From Fasciola hepatica (Eukaryota > Platyhelminthes > Trematoda > Plagiorchiida > Fasciolidae): DNA of 64,000 nt. Within the stretch, counting starts at the first letter, position 1, and each line of letters starts with the position of its first letter. The notes beneath the pieces are model-generated. The model was not told where the DNA came from and did no database searches. It saw only the letters and a program-made list of their open reading frames with translations. The stretch covers positions 1,178,001-1,242,000 of the forward strand of contig CANUEZ040000062.1 of the NCBI GenBank assembly GCA_948099385.1, in the 5' to 3' direction. Below, piece by piece: positions 1 through 11,699 of the stretch. A program made the position numbers and the translations under genes.

Positions 1-475
1 CGTTTCAAATCAACCCGATTTTACCTCAATCTCTGAGAACGTGTACATTATTCAGCATTTATTTCCGCATTCCGGCCTACATATGCACACATCCTCATTT
101 TCCAGTGCACTATCTCCTGCGTTTGTTCCTCTTACCAAATAAACCGTCGCTAACTAACTGTGTCCTCGTTTCCGGAGTTGACTGGATCAGGTATTTAGGT
201 GCTACAATCAGCTCCAATTCACATTGATCTTCCCACATTCAAGACTGTGTGGAATCACTTATATTGACTGACGTTTTAGATTTGAAGTCTAAAGTAGTTC
301 GGTGCTAAACAACTGTCATTTTATTATGTTGTCCATCAATGTGTTCTCTAATTCCTACTCCACTGTTCTATGTGAAGGCTTCCTGGACTGCCTAAGATAG
401 GATTTATCACATCACATCAAGGTTTGGCAATTGTCTGTTGTACTTCTTTAATTCCCATAATCTATCTGATAGCCA
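1..475 (+). repeat. Interspersed repeat, copy A (truncated by window start)
   Basis: Nearly identical, in inverted orientation, to about 16260-16735; only scattered substitutions separate them, and the match ends at the cataatctatctga motif near 475. It contains an AATAAA at about 138 and no coding potential. Length and paired copies would suit a solo LTR or another non-autonomous element, but I cannot show a primer binding site or TG/CA ends, so the class is open. Confidence 0.75.
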
Positions 476-1669
476 AATCACGTGAATTACACACTGCATC
501 TTATAAATAATTCACAATGAAATGTCTTACGTACACCACATTCCTACTTACCGGGACTTACCTGCATGCCAGTCACATCCGTGGACACGTTCTGAAATTA
601 GACCAATACCTTCTCACGTAAATTCTAATCGCAACTCTACAAACAGCATTGTTGAGCTTGCAGATATTTTTTTTCAAATAAAAAATCGCGGTTGCGCATC
701 GCGTTGGGTTGACTACCGCACTATGATTGCGTGAAATACTCTTCTGGAAATGCGTGATCCACGAGTACGATTTAACCACGCGTTACTGACATCGATCAAT
801 TGCGGAAACCTTACGATTGATCTTAGCAGTTGTCAGCACCTTGAACACACTTTCTCATCCTCAATCAGGCTACCGTGTGACAAGTGTCGTATATGTTCAG
901 GTTTCCACTCGGATTTCGACAGGCAGAGTAATCCACTTTTGGCCAACAGCGAATTTGTATGGTTCTCTGATAAGTCGAATGCCTGGAGTGATTTGCAGGG
1001 CCATAGGTCAAGCAAGGATTGATAGATTTTTACTGCATTCACAAATGTCAGTATTTCACCAAATGGTTGACCAGCGATAGCGAAACGGTTATCATGTTGA
1101 ACCTCGAACTGGGAGAACTCGAGTTCTAATCCTGTTGCTGGAGAAGCCGCGGCTGCCGCGGCTGCTGTACCCGTTCAGTTCTCCGTTCAGCGGTTCCCAA
1201 TTTACTGCTATCCGTTCATGAAATATCTTACCTTTTACTCATAATAAATGAAGAGTAATTTGAAAATGTGTATTTATGTTATTGATCTCCTCAGCTCAAT
1301 GAACAATCGGTTTAGTAATTCTCTTTCCGTTATCTGACTTCATTCGCCAAGTACTTAAATGTTTCTATAAGAATCACATTCCAGTGCACGTTCTGTATTC
1401 TGGACATCGTAGAAAATTGATTCGAGTCACTTTTGAAATCCTCAAACAAAGGTAGTTTGAAGCCGAACAAGTTGACATCATCTCTTTTTTCCACCAATGT
1501 GTTCTATCAGCCCTACTTTACTACTCTCCTGTGACCTTTCCTCGTCTATTTAAAAGGGTTTTCGTTCCCTACAATGTGGTTCGGCCAATATAAGTCTCAA
1601 CACTGTGTCTCATAGCCCTTCTTATCGACAAAATGCAATCTGCACAATTCCACCTGTACAAATTTCGCT
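476..1669. other. Mostly non-coding stretch
   Basis: No conserved coding region is recognised except a weak candidate exon at 517-617 (separate entry). A short GC-rich triplet run (ccgcggctgccgcggctgct) lies near 1147. Otherwise AT-rich sequence without recognisable features. Confidence 0.4.
517..617 (+). CDS. Possible signal-peptide first exon, diverged paralogue of 1670-1769
   Basis: An ATG at 517 opens a frame starting MKCLTYTTFLLTGTYLHAS, which resembles a signal peptide, and runs to a GTAAAT donor at 618. The DNA aligns with 1670-1769 (shared ctgcatgcca block and similar flanks) but with small indels, so the two copies read in different frames over the shared part. Read in the other frame it gives D-L-P-A-C-Q-S, matching D-L-S-A-C-H-S of the second copy. 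At least one copy is therefore probably broken. No partner exon downstream was identified. Confidence 0.15.
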
Positions 1670-1769
1670 ATGAAGATCATTGCGGACCCAACTCATCCAC
1701 TTTTTCAAGACCTGTCTGCATGCCATTCATATTCTTCCACAAATTCCGAGTTTAGGCTCATCCCGTCCG
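1670..1769 (+). CDS. Candidate first exon of a CUB-like gene copy
   Basis: ATG at 1670 opens 33 codons plus one base before a GTGCAC donor at 1770. This phase-1 exit fits the two-base entry of the next candidate exon at 1860. The arrangement parallels 54395-54500 (ATG exon, phase-1 exit, weak GTG donor). Its N-terminus (MKIIADPTHPLFQDLSAC) is not a convincing signal peptide, so the start may lie elsewhere or the copy may be decayed. Confidence 0.2.
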
Positions 1770-1859
1770 GTGCACATGTTTATCCCAAATTTCTATTCCT
1801 TCCTTTTCTATCCGTATCAGAACCGTATATAAATCTTACAACGAAACCAAGAAAATTAG

Positions 1860-1976
1860 TTACCACGATTTTCCAACAACGAAAGCAAGAAGATGGCACT
1901 AGTGGTGTCCGTTGTTTTACTCATGGAAAGAACTTGATCGTGATATTTTATTCCCGCTCTCAGAATGAATCTGTTG
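1860..1976 (+). CDS. Candidate exon, CUB-like C-terminal strand (117 nt)
   Basis: An acceptor AG at 1858-1859 is followed by 117 nt of open frame to a GTGACA donor at 1977. Entry is with two bases and exit in phase 1. Length and phases are exactly those of 54819-54935. The end of the exon reads G-K-N-L-I-V-I-F-Y-S-R-S followed by a junction Gly, the pattern of the last beta strand of a CUB domain (hydrophobic strand, F-x-S, then G). The frame continues through the donor for a while, so the exon border is inferred from the paralogue rather than forced by stops. Confidence 0.33.
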
Positions 1977-2379
1977 GTGACAAATCAGCCAAAATGAGAA
2001 TTGAACACACGTGCACCTGCAGTTTGCTGCTCTTGTCGAGCCCACGGAAGGAAACATAGTTCCATCCTTTGCGAGCCTCACGTAACCCACATTTATTATT
2101 CCAGCAACTAAAATATAGAATTTACTTCATCCCATTGTCAAACTGATCTCGTTGTTATTGACGACATTCCTTATCAGTCGTTAAATGTAGTGGTCTAAAT
2201 CAGACTAAGCGCGCCGTAGAAGACGTGCGACTGTTTCGTGAGATCAGAATAACTGAAATGACTTATGAATTATTCTCTGAAATCATGGAGACACCTTGTA
2301 GTAAACTTGATCATCTTGACCTCCGTCAATCCTAAGATTCGTTATCCGATCGATTTTGACTTATTTGTTTGGGTCTCAG

Positions 2380-2574
2380 TCGCATGTTACACGTCGACAA
2401 CATATCCCGTATCTGCAAGTTGTACATGGACGATACTGATATCGGTCACATTGTTGGCACTAATTAGAGGAACCGATTTTTGTTACTCTATCCATTGTCT
2501 ATTTGCTTACGTAATGCGCGAAATAAGACTGAACAGATATAATGCTAACTGCTGCATGAACGGATACTTGTTTG
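2380..2574 (+). CDS. Candidate CUB-like exon (TYP...SCTWTI)
   Basis: A pyrimidine-rich acceptor (ttgtttgggtctcag) ends at 2379. The two-base entry frame reads A-C-Y-T-S-T-T-Y-P-V-S-A-S-C-T-W-T-I, close to the CUB consensus (C, S-x-x-Y-P, C-x-W-x-I), and continues with a C-L-F-A-Y-V segment where CUB domains usually have C-x-Y-D-Y-V. The phase fits exon 1860-1976. The end is uncertain: GTAAAG at 2575 or GTAATG at 2511. The frame stays open to about 2650, so splice ends need transcript data. Confidence 0.3.
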
Positions 2575-3898
2575 GTAAAGCTGGCCATGCCATTTTCAGT
2601 GTGTCTCGTCTCGTCAATGTACTGCTTGACTTGTTTTTGTCCCACGAGTAAAAATACTGCCTACTAGAAGCAGTTTTCTGTGTTACCTGAGGGCTTTGCT
2701 TGGCAAGTTATTTTCCATAGATATTCTTTTGATGCATACAAGCACAAAACTGGGAATATTACTGATGTGTTTCTCTGACTCCTGATTTTCTCATTGCAGA
2801 TGATCATATCATACTGTTGAAGCGAAATCAAAGTCCTAAACCGGTGGTGCAAATGCATGTACTTACTGTTTTCGTGTATTATCGTCATCACTTGATATCA
2901 GCAAAAAGGTTGCAACAACTTCATGTCTCTTTCCTACATGAATACCGTCCGTTCCCAAAAGCTACGTACTTGGACAGGCCTTAGTGAACATTGCTCATAA
3001 ACCGAACGCAGCTATTTGTAGCCGAAAGTAGGAAGTGATTAGAGACCAACATATGAGTTAGCTACTCAGTCGTTGAGTAAGCCTTTACAATGCACAATAT
3101 CTCTACTGTTGCGGCAATTAGAGAACCTACTTCAACAAGATGAGACTGAAAATTGTGTATGATGTTTTTCTAGTTGTTATTTCTCGACGAATAGCATTAA
3201 AAATATGTCTCTCTGTTTTCGGGCTTGATAATTTTTATTTTTCTACTATCAGCATAATCATTCATTACTCTTTCTAACAATTTGACCATCAATTATAGAG
3301 CGTGATCTTTTTGATAAGGTTATATCATTTATGCATCCAATGAGACTGAGCACTCGCCGGGTCGCGCCTACGCAGACCCGAGTATCGCTAATTCCTATTC
3401 GAATCGGTTCATGATCGATCTTTACCGATTTGGTGTAAAATATAACATTTTTAGTAGGTAGTAACTGTCTACATCATGGCTTGCTACCACTCCTGATCTT
3501 ATACGGTTCTACATTCCAAATATCAGACTCAGGTTTCTCGGTTATCATTGACAGTGCAGTGAGGCACTGGGGATTTGGAGAGTAGCTCTTTCATCGATCT
3601 CGGAAACAAACATGGAAATCAAAATAAAAACAAGTACTTTATGCACCAAAGGGAAATTAAATTCAATACGTGCTCAGTGATGCACATTTGAGGTCAAAAA
3701 ATGGATGCCAAGGAAGGCGATTATACATTGTTTTCCATTCCAACGAAATAGTTTGCATGGGAACAGAGAAACGTTGGAACAATGAACACAAGTATGCAAT
3801 AAACATTTAGTGTTCAGAAAAAAGCCACTTCATACATTTGGCTATTTCACATTCGCGGAAGTTTGCAGTGAGTGAAAGATATTTTACTGCCCGCATTA
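2575..3898. other. Intergenic stretch upstream of the SOD stop codon
   Basis: No recognisable gene. It includes the 3' flank of the minus-strand SOD gene. No clear AATAAA in minus orientation was found within about 300 bases of the SOD stop; a TTTATT (AATAAA on the minus strand) lies near 3233. Confidence 0.4.
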
Positions 3899-4157
3899 CT
3901 AAGGTCGTGCAATACCAAGTACAGCGCACGTAAGTCGTGCTCCGGAGTTCCCTGTAGCCAAACTTCCGGCATTCCCTCCCTGACCAAGATCGTCTTGACC
4001 TGCGTGTACGACCACAGCCAATCCAAGCAATTCATTATTTTTTGTGAGACCGGAGTTTCTAATGGTCAGATCAAAATTGGCTACACCCATCCCATCAGTT
4101 CTCACATTACCAAAATCTCCGGGATGACGGGATGCGGTATCTGGACCACCATGTGTG
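3899..4157 (-). CDS. SOD: SOD exon 3 (zinc loop, electrostatic loop, C-terminus)
   Basis: 259 nt from a pyrimidine-rich acceptor (tttgcttttacttcag) ending at 4158 to TAG at 3901-3899. The first base completes a Val codon with exon 2, restoring V-T-H-G-G-P. It carries the remaining zinc ligands, the last copper His, the catalytic Arg and the second disulphide Cys. Confidence 0.93.
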
Positions 4158-7100
4158 CTGAAGTAAAAGCAAAATACAAAGAAGAAAAACATACAAATGA
4201 GTGGTGGCCACAAATAGGACAGTATACAGATTAGTGAGCTATTGGCTTTGCATTGCAGGCGACTATGTCAGCGCCGTTCTTGAAAAATACAGGCTTTTCC
4301 CTAGGCTCTTAGTTAGACAATGATTTAAATTTCAAAAGTGCATCAGGGACAAAGGTTTACATTTCTTTGGACAATATACCCATAAGTATTTAAATCATGA
4401 GAGTGCATTGTCCTATGGTTGATCGTCCATAACTTTTGAAGTCTGAGTGAGCAGTTAGAATCATCAGTTTATAAATGTGATAGATATAGGGTATTCATTA
4501 GCCAGCGGCAAATAGTTGTCATGTTGTTACAAACAAGTATTTCCATCTTTAGCGGTCTCTTTGAGTAAAACTGTGCATAACGATTTAGTCACTTCTCAGG
4601 TATCTAACGAGTCACCACGATTGACAAATTCAACACGATAATGTTGACAACGATTATTTGGCTAATTCAGTCTCAACTCCGGAATATGCACATTGTGACA
4701 TTAGAACACGTTTTCCGAGACAAACAATTGTTTTCAATGATTCATTCTCAAGTCTTTACAAATCATATAGGAGATGCTTTTGCTAAAATGGTCAAGGGTC
4801 ATGTGGATTGGACATAGTTTGTGGGAGGGGGAAGGGCTGGGTTTAGATCGACATGTCGATCCGCACGACTAGGTCTTGACGGTCACATGGTTCGGAGCTG
4901 AGTGACTGGGGTGGGGGTGGTCCACTCGCGGCCAGGGTGATTGGAGGGCTTGGACGAATTTCTTCTGTGTACACAGAGCAGCAAAACCATCTCCTATATG
5001 ATTTGTCAAGACTTGAGAATGATTCATTGAAAACAACTTTTTGTCTCAGAAAGCGTGTTCTGATGTAAGTCTCAGTTGTTTGCATTTCGAGGGAAGATAC
5101 TATGATCGATAAGGTGTGCAAATGGTTTTTGGATAGGATGGAGAAGTATTGATTATGCTAATCGTTTCTCAGTGTTTGATAGAGATAGGAGTAAAACTAC
5201 TCAGTTCATATTGAGAAATGTGTGTGAAAAATATGTGAGCAAATTGAAACAGTGGTTTGACGATGAAATGAGCATGCACAAATTTTTATTGCATGCGTGA
5301 CATATTTCGCACTCTTCTACACTTGGCAACGCTCACTGTGTCAAAACCTAAAACAATCGGACAATCTCAAATCGTGTCCGGGTTATCGGGGGCTGAGTGC
5401 GGTATTTACTCCAGAAAAACGACGGTTATTTACCTATAATGCAACACATTGAAACCCTCAGTTATTGGCGTCATTTTCTTTTAATAAACTCGAGCTCTAT
5501 TTTAGCCATATCGGTTGGTGAACATCAAATGTCATCTATGGCCTTCCACGTGGATTGATTGGGTAGAAGCATTAAATTCGCCTCCTTTATAAGAGAGTCG
5601 GCTGTCTTGGTTCAGCAACTGGTATCGTGATTCTTCCTGAGCATTAGTGGTGCGACTGCAGAGTAAATTGATCCTACTGATTACTTGCAGCTGAGCAACG
5701 AGAGCAACGAGGATTGCTGCTTGTGAAATAACTTTACTTGGTTCTCAGAAAAGTGCATTTATTACCTTGGGACATCGACCTCCATGTGTTTGTGGCCTGC
5801 GCGGTAACACCCAGACAATTATGCTTTTAGGTTAATAGAAATCAAAAAATACTAATTTAATTGTGTTTTCCATCAACAAAAATGACCAACCCGCTCATTA
5901 GGGATACAACGAAGCAGTTGGAATTGAGAGATTTCCGTTGCAACGTTTTAGACCCTAACCCATCACACAACCAGAATACATGGCACTCGTGATAGCCATT
6001 CAGTCATGATAGACGTTGACTTGTGGCTTCTCTATAATTCCCGTGACAAGTCGATGGGTGGAAACATCAGCTAGTAAGTCAAAGCACATTGGATGACGGA
6101 CATGGTGATGAGTCGAAAGTCTTTCCTTGTTGTTCGAACTACAGAACGAAAAACTCAAAATCCCACTAGTGGGGTATCTGATGATAGTTGACCTGATCTA
6201 GCGTTTATATCGTCTGTTGGAACCACAACATTAACCAGGTCTGCCTCAAGTTAAAATTTCATGTCTGATTTTGGTCAGATAACTCTGATTGCTTCTGAGC
6301 TGTAATCGGCGGATGTAAGTGCCTGAAAATCATACTAGTGATGCTAACGAGAACGATACCATATCATATTTCATAGCAATAAGGTTAGTAATGCATCTTC
6401 AGCCATGGCTTGAAGAACTCTTTCCGGAACCCACATGAACAAGTGGTCCATCTTGAGGGTTCTCAGTGATGAGGAGATGAAACTATCCAAATGTTGTTAA
6501 AGAGATGGTCGGCCGAATGACGGGCCACATTTGTCATACAGATTTTGTGAAATAAAGCCCATACTGACCAATCGAAAATGAATCACACAATGCAGCCTAT
6601 CCATTGGTCTATCCTCATTAGCGTGCGCGTGGGAAACATAGAAAACTGAATTCGGTGTTTAGGTAGAGGAAAGATATTGTGCAGCGTTTGTTGGATGTGA
6701 GAACTCAGAACAGCATCTGCTATAGAGATAATAAAACTTCGTTCAACACGCAATAAATACAACGAGTAGTATGACGTTCCGAAGATAAGGAAGTATGAAA
6801 GCAATGTATTGTGTGTGGTGGATTCAGCTTTCATAGCCTGCAGACGTAATTCAAATGTTGCAACTTTCATTAGAAGAACATTGTAATGCTTATCTTTGTG
6901 CACGCATTCCCACTAGAGTACTCGACCACAAAACCAGGAGTAAGAAACCAACTGCCCGGACATTCTTCCGGACGTTTTATTCAAGATTTAGCACAAATTT
7001 CCACGGATCGTGAGGTGGTAGGAATCTTCAAAAACATGTGCGTAAACCTACGAGATGTTTCGGGGAGTATATGGGTTAGGGTTGGGGTGAGGTAATTATT

Positions 7101-10100
7101 TATTAATACAATCATTGAATCTGGATGCCATCTAAGCTAGACTTACATGTACCAGAATGTATTTTGCGAGAAACTGTAGACGCCCTAACTACACTCAACT
7201 TGAACTGGTCTGCTTGATGCTTGGTTTGCTGGGGTTTGGCAGCTATCCGAATGAGTGGATACCCCAATTCAATAAATAGATGGACGTGAGGCAGAACTGG
7301 AGTTATTCCCCGTGTAAACAATGCTGACTTCAGGTGAAGTTTCTAACCTTAGCCAGAAATCCACATATCGTAATCTACTTGTAATTAAACTAGTCCCATT
7401 TGGAAGGACTTTCTCTTTCAACTTGGAATTCCGTTGGTCAATTTTACTAACAAAAGTTCATGTTGTTATATCTAAGAACTTGTTCTGCAAATAATTAGCA
7501 ACAGTAGTTTTCAAGTTTGAGTTAGAGTAAGACCAACCTGAATTGTCATTCATTAATCTATTTCAAGAGCCATTGCCAAATGCATTCTTCATCTTCTTTT
7601 GAGGACGCACAAAATGAATGTATGAACGATTTTACAAAATGGAACTCACACTCCTCTCGGATTGTAATGTCCTCCGGCATTCAAACATCCGTTCCCGAGG
7701 TCACCATATTGATGAACATGGACACCGAGAGTCGAGCTGTTAGGCAAACCAGAAATTTGACCTCTCACTGTTAGCAAGTTTCCATCAGCATTTACGAAAA
7801 TCTGGCCACTGTATGATGCATTAAATGTGGCAACCATTCTGACCGGCGGTTCTCTGGGTGGGCTCCCTTTTAAAGAAAATGGATATTGCACACAACATTA
7901 AATGTATGGACAACTATTTTTGTATATTGCCTAATTTATACACCAAATGAATCAGTTATTGGAAACAGTTGTAATTAGTTATTGATCGACGATGACCAAA
8001 CGATCATCAGCGTATAATTCGTACTGCGAAGTCTCGGCTTCGATTTCAACCACTGCCAAACACTTCACCTTTTGACTGTCTTAGATTAGCCACCGCAACC
8101 AACCGTAGATACACAAAGTGATGAACAAGCTCGTTTTCGATTAGTCTCAATCACGTCATTACATCACATTTTATATGAACAATGTGAAATGAAAAACGAA
8201 ACCATAGATCGCCGGATGTGTGAAAAAAGAGAGGGGAGAGACCCAGGTTTATACACTTGATCCATGCGCATCTCTGAACCGTTACCGAATGTAATTGATG
8301 TAAGTATTTTGATCAACTGATCTTCGTTCCGTGTGGGTTTTTTGGTTTGGCCAAGGAAGCTTCAGTGTTTGTGTGAGATGATTTGGATAGTGTAAAAGAG
8401 GGCTGTATATACAAATGACTACGAATTCGGCTGTGGCCTAGATGCGGTATGTCGCGAATCTTGATTTCCCACCTCGGACATTGTAAAGTAGTTGGAACGC
8501 TTTGGCTTACTATGCTAAACAGGCTGTGAGCATCAGAGCTAGTAATTAATTGAACTGCTTTAGTATCCAACCAACTCAGATGAGGCTCACGGACGAGTTC
8601 ATTTATGCGCCTGATTATACGTTAGTGTAGGCAGTTCCACTTGAACGGGATAATTAGTATACAGATTGATGCAGAATACTCTGAAGACCTATCCTTTATT
8701 CGGAAGTGCATGAATGTAATGTTGCACCTTGCTGCATAAAATATTTCATCAACAGATACTGATAGTCAGCGATGAATTATGATCCCACTGAGATATCCCT
8801 CTGAACGTTAAACGGATGAATGCTGGTTGGATGCCTATTATGTTAGTTCTTCCTGCAACTACTTGCATTGCTCTGTCAATGCAATGTTTAGGATATTCAT
8901 TTTTGCAGGGCCAATTTGGTCATACTTTGAAGTTCATCCTCCGGTTTATCTGCCGTACGCCTTTTGGGTGCTTTATCAACCAAGCAACGAACAACTTTTC
9001 GCCTCAGTTTAGGTGTCACAAAAGTTGCAAATGGAATATACCATCCATTCCACGTTTCTCTCCTGTGTTTTGTTAGTTGAGTGGAGCTATTAACCCGGAA
9101 ACATATGCAAATATTTAGAAAGGCCATTTTCCACTTGCTTCTTTTTATTCTAAACTGGATATTTGGATGGACTGCGCGGAATGTGTTTGATAGGAATCTT
9201 ATGTCAATAGTATCACCCAAAAGGCGCGTTATATCACGGACGTAGAGTTTATAAAGCATAGATTCTCTCATAGAAAAATGCAGTTGATTATCCTCCAGAT
9301 TCGCATGAAAGCAATAGTGAATGTTGATCCCATTGCTACTGAATTATTTTGACAATTGATTTCTCTGCTGAATTCGGAGTGGAGGGTACACGTCCAAACA
9401 AGAAGAACCGGTTTTCCTTTTCCCACGGGCAGACTAAAATAAACTTTGCGTAATTGAATATGTCCATATAGAAAGCTAATAATTTTAGCGAACCAATAGA
9501 AAACGAGCCCACTCACTATGTGGTCTGTCTTGTTATTCGAACAATCCATAAACTGTGTACACTGTTGTACAATAAATAATGGAGGCAGAAGTATTATTTT
9601 TTGTCTTTGAGATACCTGTCCTCTAACGGTTTCGCTTTAAACGATCTTGAACATTCCGTTTCATTGTCATTCCCTATTGAAAAGCGAACAATATTGATCG
9701 GATTTGTGTGGGTTGTGGATGTTTTAATGAATTTCCCAAATAAATTCATCTGCTTAGATAGATTTACACTTTGTTCAGTTTCCTTTTCAGACTACCCAGA
9801 TACGTTTCAATGGTTGTAAAGTTTATGATGTTGAGCATTTCAGTGGAAGTATAGTCATGCCGCTAACTTTTGAGCCTTACTTTCTTTTGGATTTATTTTG
9901 ATATATCCTCGACTGAATAAGCAACTCAAATTCACCAGGATTTGGGCTGAATATGGAGCTTTTGCTGTGGATAGTGGATTTGGTTAGCAAACCGTGTGAG
10001 TGCAATTGATACTGGATGGGTTTGTAAATCTATGACATTCTCACAACTCCAGATATTATTTCACTTCCGAAGAAGTGAAGATTACCTACGTTGCTTTAGA

Positions 10101-10245
10101 TTCCTGAGTTGTAATTCAATATTAGAAACCGTTTTTAGGTTATCTACCTAGCCTCTGACAATTTCGCGGTACTCTTCATTAAGTTTGAATAAATTCATTG
10201 AGAAAATGTAAAATCAAAGAAAATTACGTGATAGTGACTGAGTCC

Positions 10246-10293
<48 letters not shown>

Positions 10294-10913
10294 GTCAATT
10301 GTAAATGAGCGACTTTTTTCAATCATGTTGAAGCCAATGAACAAAGCAGCTCACTAGGAACTTTTGTGCAACCAATAGGACGGACACACTGGATCAAATC
10401 GATGATATTCTTTACCGAAATGATGCCGAACTATGAGAATCGACTGGACAATGTTACTTAAGAAAGTATTTCATAAACCGAGTTTGCTGGAAGAAAGTCA
10501 GTTGTGAGTCAAACTGTCGGTTGTTCTTATTATGGTGACAGAGCTACAATGAACAGCATGAATGCTAACTGAGCACGATGCCATATCCTTGTTTGTTTTC
10601 AACCCCAAGACCACCTTGCTATCAGTATTCACTGAAAACTGTAGTATTATTGGTTTCACACGGTTAGTCAAGATTCAGTACTGATCAGAAATCACTTAGT
10701 GAAAATGTGAAAAACTATTGGATGGAATCAAAGGATATGCTTTCCAGTATGAATGATTACCGACTGATCTATTTAGCATCAAACTACGGACGATTTACGA
10801 GTATTAAGCACATCATACTGACCAAATGACAAGGAAAAGTAGTAAAATAACTTACTTCTACAGGAAGACACTAGCATAAACAGTGTTGAGGTATAGACAA
10901 GGACAGCTAGCAT
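3899..10913 (-). CDS. SOD: Secreted Cu/Zn superoxide dismutase, complete 3-exon gene
   Basis: Dismutates superoxide to oxygen and hydrogen peroxide; the predicted N-terminal signal peptide points to secretion. Coding exons are 10913-10856, 7866-7650 and 4157-3899, joined in phase 1 and phase 2, giving 177 codons plus TAG. Residues 1-19 (MLAVLVYTSTLFMLVSSCR) form the signal. All metal ligands are visible: His69, His71, His86 and His143 for copper; His86, His94, His103 and Asp106 for zinc. The disulphide pair is Cys80/Cys169 and the active-site Arg is 166 (G-N-S-G-A-R-L). N-x-S sites occur at Asn35 and Asn62. Family features (G-G-H-Y-N-P, H-A-G-Q-D-D-L-G-Q-G-G-N) are intact with no stops or shifts, so it is probably functional. 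Introns are 2,989 and 3,492 bp. Extracellular SODs with signal peptides are known from trematodes. The exact exon 2 acceptor (7867/7866) was chosen because it alone fits the phase of exon 1. Confidence 0.92.
4690..5073. repeat. Fold-back (MITE-like) element in SOD intron 2
   Basis: About 85 bases at 4690-4775 are repeated as the reverse complement at about 4988-5073, with roughly 85-90% identity and a spacer of about 210 bases. The arms share an acaaatcatataggagat core. It has no coding potential. A non-autonomous DNA transposon with long terminal inverted repeats is the simplest reading; target-site duplications were not identified. Confidence 0.6.
7650..7866 (-). CDS. SOD: SOD exon 2 (Greek-key core, copper-site histidines)
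   Basis: 217 nt from acceptor AG at 7868-7867 to GTGAGT donor at 7649-7644. It holds G-V-H-V-H-Q-Y-G-D, the first disulphide Cys and G-G-H-Y-N-P. Enters with two bases, matching exon 1, and leaves two bases (GT). Confidence 0.92.
8300..9549 (-). pseudogene. Penelope-like retroelement relic: reverse transcriptase and C-terminal tail
   Basis: Conceptual translation of the minus strand shows decayed RT motifs in order: N-S-V-A-M-G-S near 9350 (family D-G-V-A-M-G-S-P), L-Y-V-R-D-I-T near 9240 (family Y-V-D-D-T, catalytic Asp altered), then A-V-H-P-N-I-Q-F and T-W-N-G-W-Y-I, and a P-x-F-I-x-L segment near 8800. The region around 8580-8690, where the GIY-YIG core should be, is not recognisable. 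A tail resembling the element C-terminus follows to about 8310. Stops and shifts make it non-functional. It lies in SOD intron 1 in the same orientation as the gene. Confidence 0.7.
10250..10291. repeat. (AT)n microsatellite
   Basis: About 21 uninterrupted AT dinucleotides inside SOD intron 1. Confidence 0.95.
10856..10913 (-). CDS. SOD: SOD exon 1 (signal peptide)
   Basis: 58 nt: ATG at 10913-10911, 19 codons plus one base, then a perfect GTAAGT donor at 10855-10850. It encodes the hydrophobic leader. Start chosen because it lies just downstream of a TATA box and gives a good signal peptide; no upstream ATG is needed. Confidence 0.85.
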
Positions 10914-11040
10914 TTTCAATAAGACGCAGAATTTGTTCAGTGACTCAACAAACAGTGTTGCAATTTATAACGTCACGCGGCTCTTGAATGATCACCCAAT
11001 CTGATGTCAAGGTCAGCTGACTTCGGCGTCCGCCAATCAA
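10914..11040 (-). promoter_or_regulatory. SOD core promoter: TATA box, CRE half-site, two CCAAT boxes
   Basis: Read toward the gene on the minus strand: CCAAT boxes (as ATTGG) at 11037-11033 and 11000-10996, a TGACGT half-site at about 10976-10971, then TTATAAAT at 10970-10963, about 50 bases before the ATG. The spacing predicts a transcription start near 10936 and a 5' UTR of about 20-25 bases. The elements are seen directly; their use is inference. Confidence 0.5.
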
Positions 11041-11699
11041 AAGAGAGGCAAGCTATTGTCTATTTTTCAGTCATTGGAAGCAGAAGTTATGATGGCTTTC
11101 AAAGCCAAGATTAGTTCAACCTTTTTCTACTAATTTTACGTCAGTGTTCATCATCATACGCCACAGAAAATGTGCTATCTCGTACCTGAATGATATTTTG
11201 GATGAAGAAACTTTCAAAGAGCTAGTGTGCCGTGCACCGAAATCCGAAAATTCTGAAACCACGTGGTTGGATCAGGAAGAGTTATCAAACTCCAAAACGA
11301 ATAAAAGTACTCGTATAATAATATGCGACGCTATGTTTAAGAGATCTATTTAGGAAACATTTAATTTGTACTGTGTGTGATGGTTAGTAAAAACCTCTAC
11401 CTCGACGCGGTCTTAAGCAAACTGTCGGCTTGCGGAGGCGAATGAGGTCCAATATGTGGAGAGCTCGGTTCGGCAAACAAGCTCGTTTTCAGTGATTCAT
11501 AATCATGCAATTACATCACAATATAGTACGACAAGTAAAAGGAATGAACCTATTAGACAAGCCGGAAGTTGTAAAAATTAATAGTGACAAAAAAGGGGAG
11601 TGAAAGACAACAATTGTAATCCGGGCTTAAATCAGAATCCAATGTGTATTGTTTTTCTCATGTTTTTTCAGTTTTCCTCTGATCTTTGGCTTGTTGTAG
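11041..11699. other. No recognised feature
   Basis: Upstream flank of the SOD gene. A short open frame on the plus strand at 11144-11353 has no recognisable motif. Nothing else seen. Confidence 0.35.

Noticed and set aside
3872..4234. Plus-strand open frame opposite SOD exon 3
   Set aside because: Antisense shadow of a conserved exon; no motif of its own.
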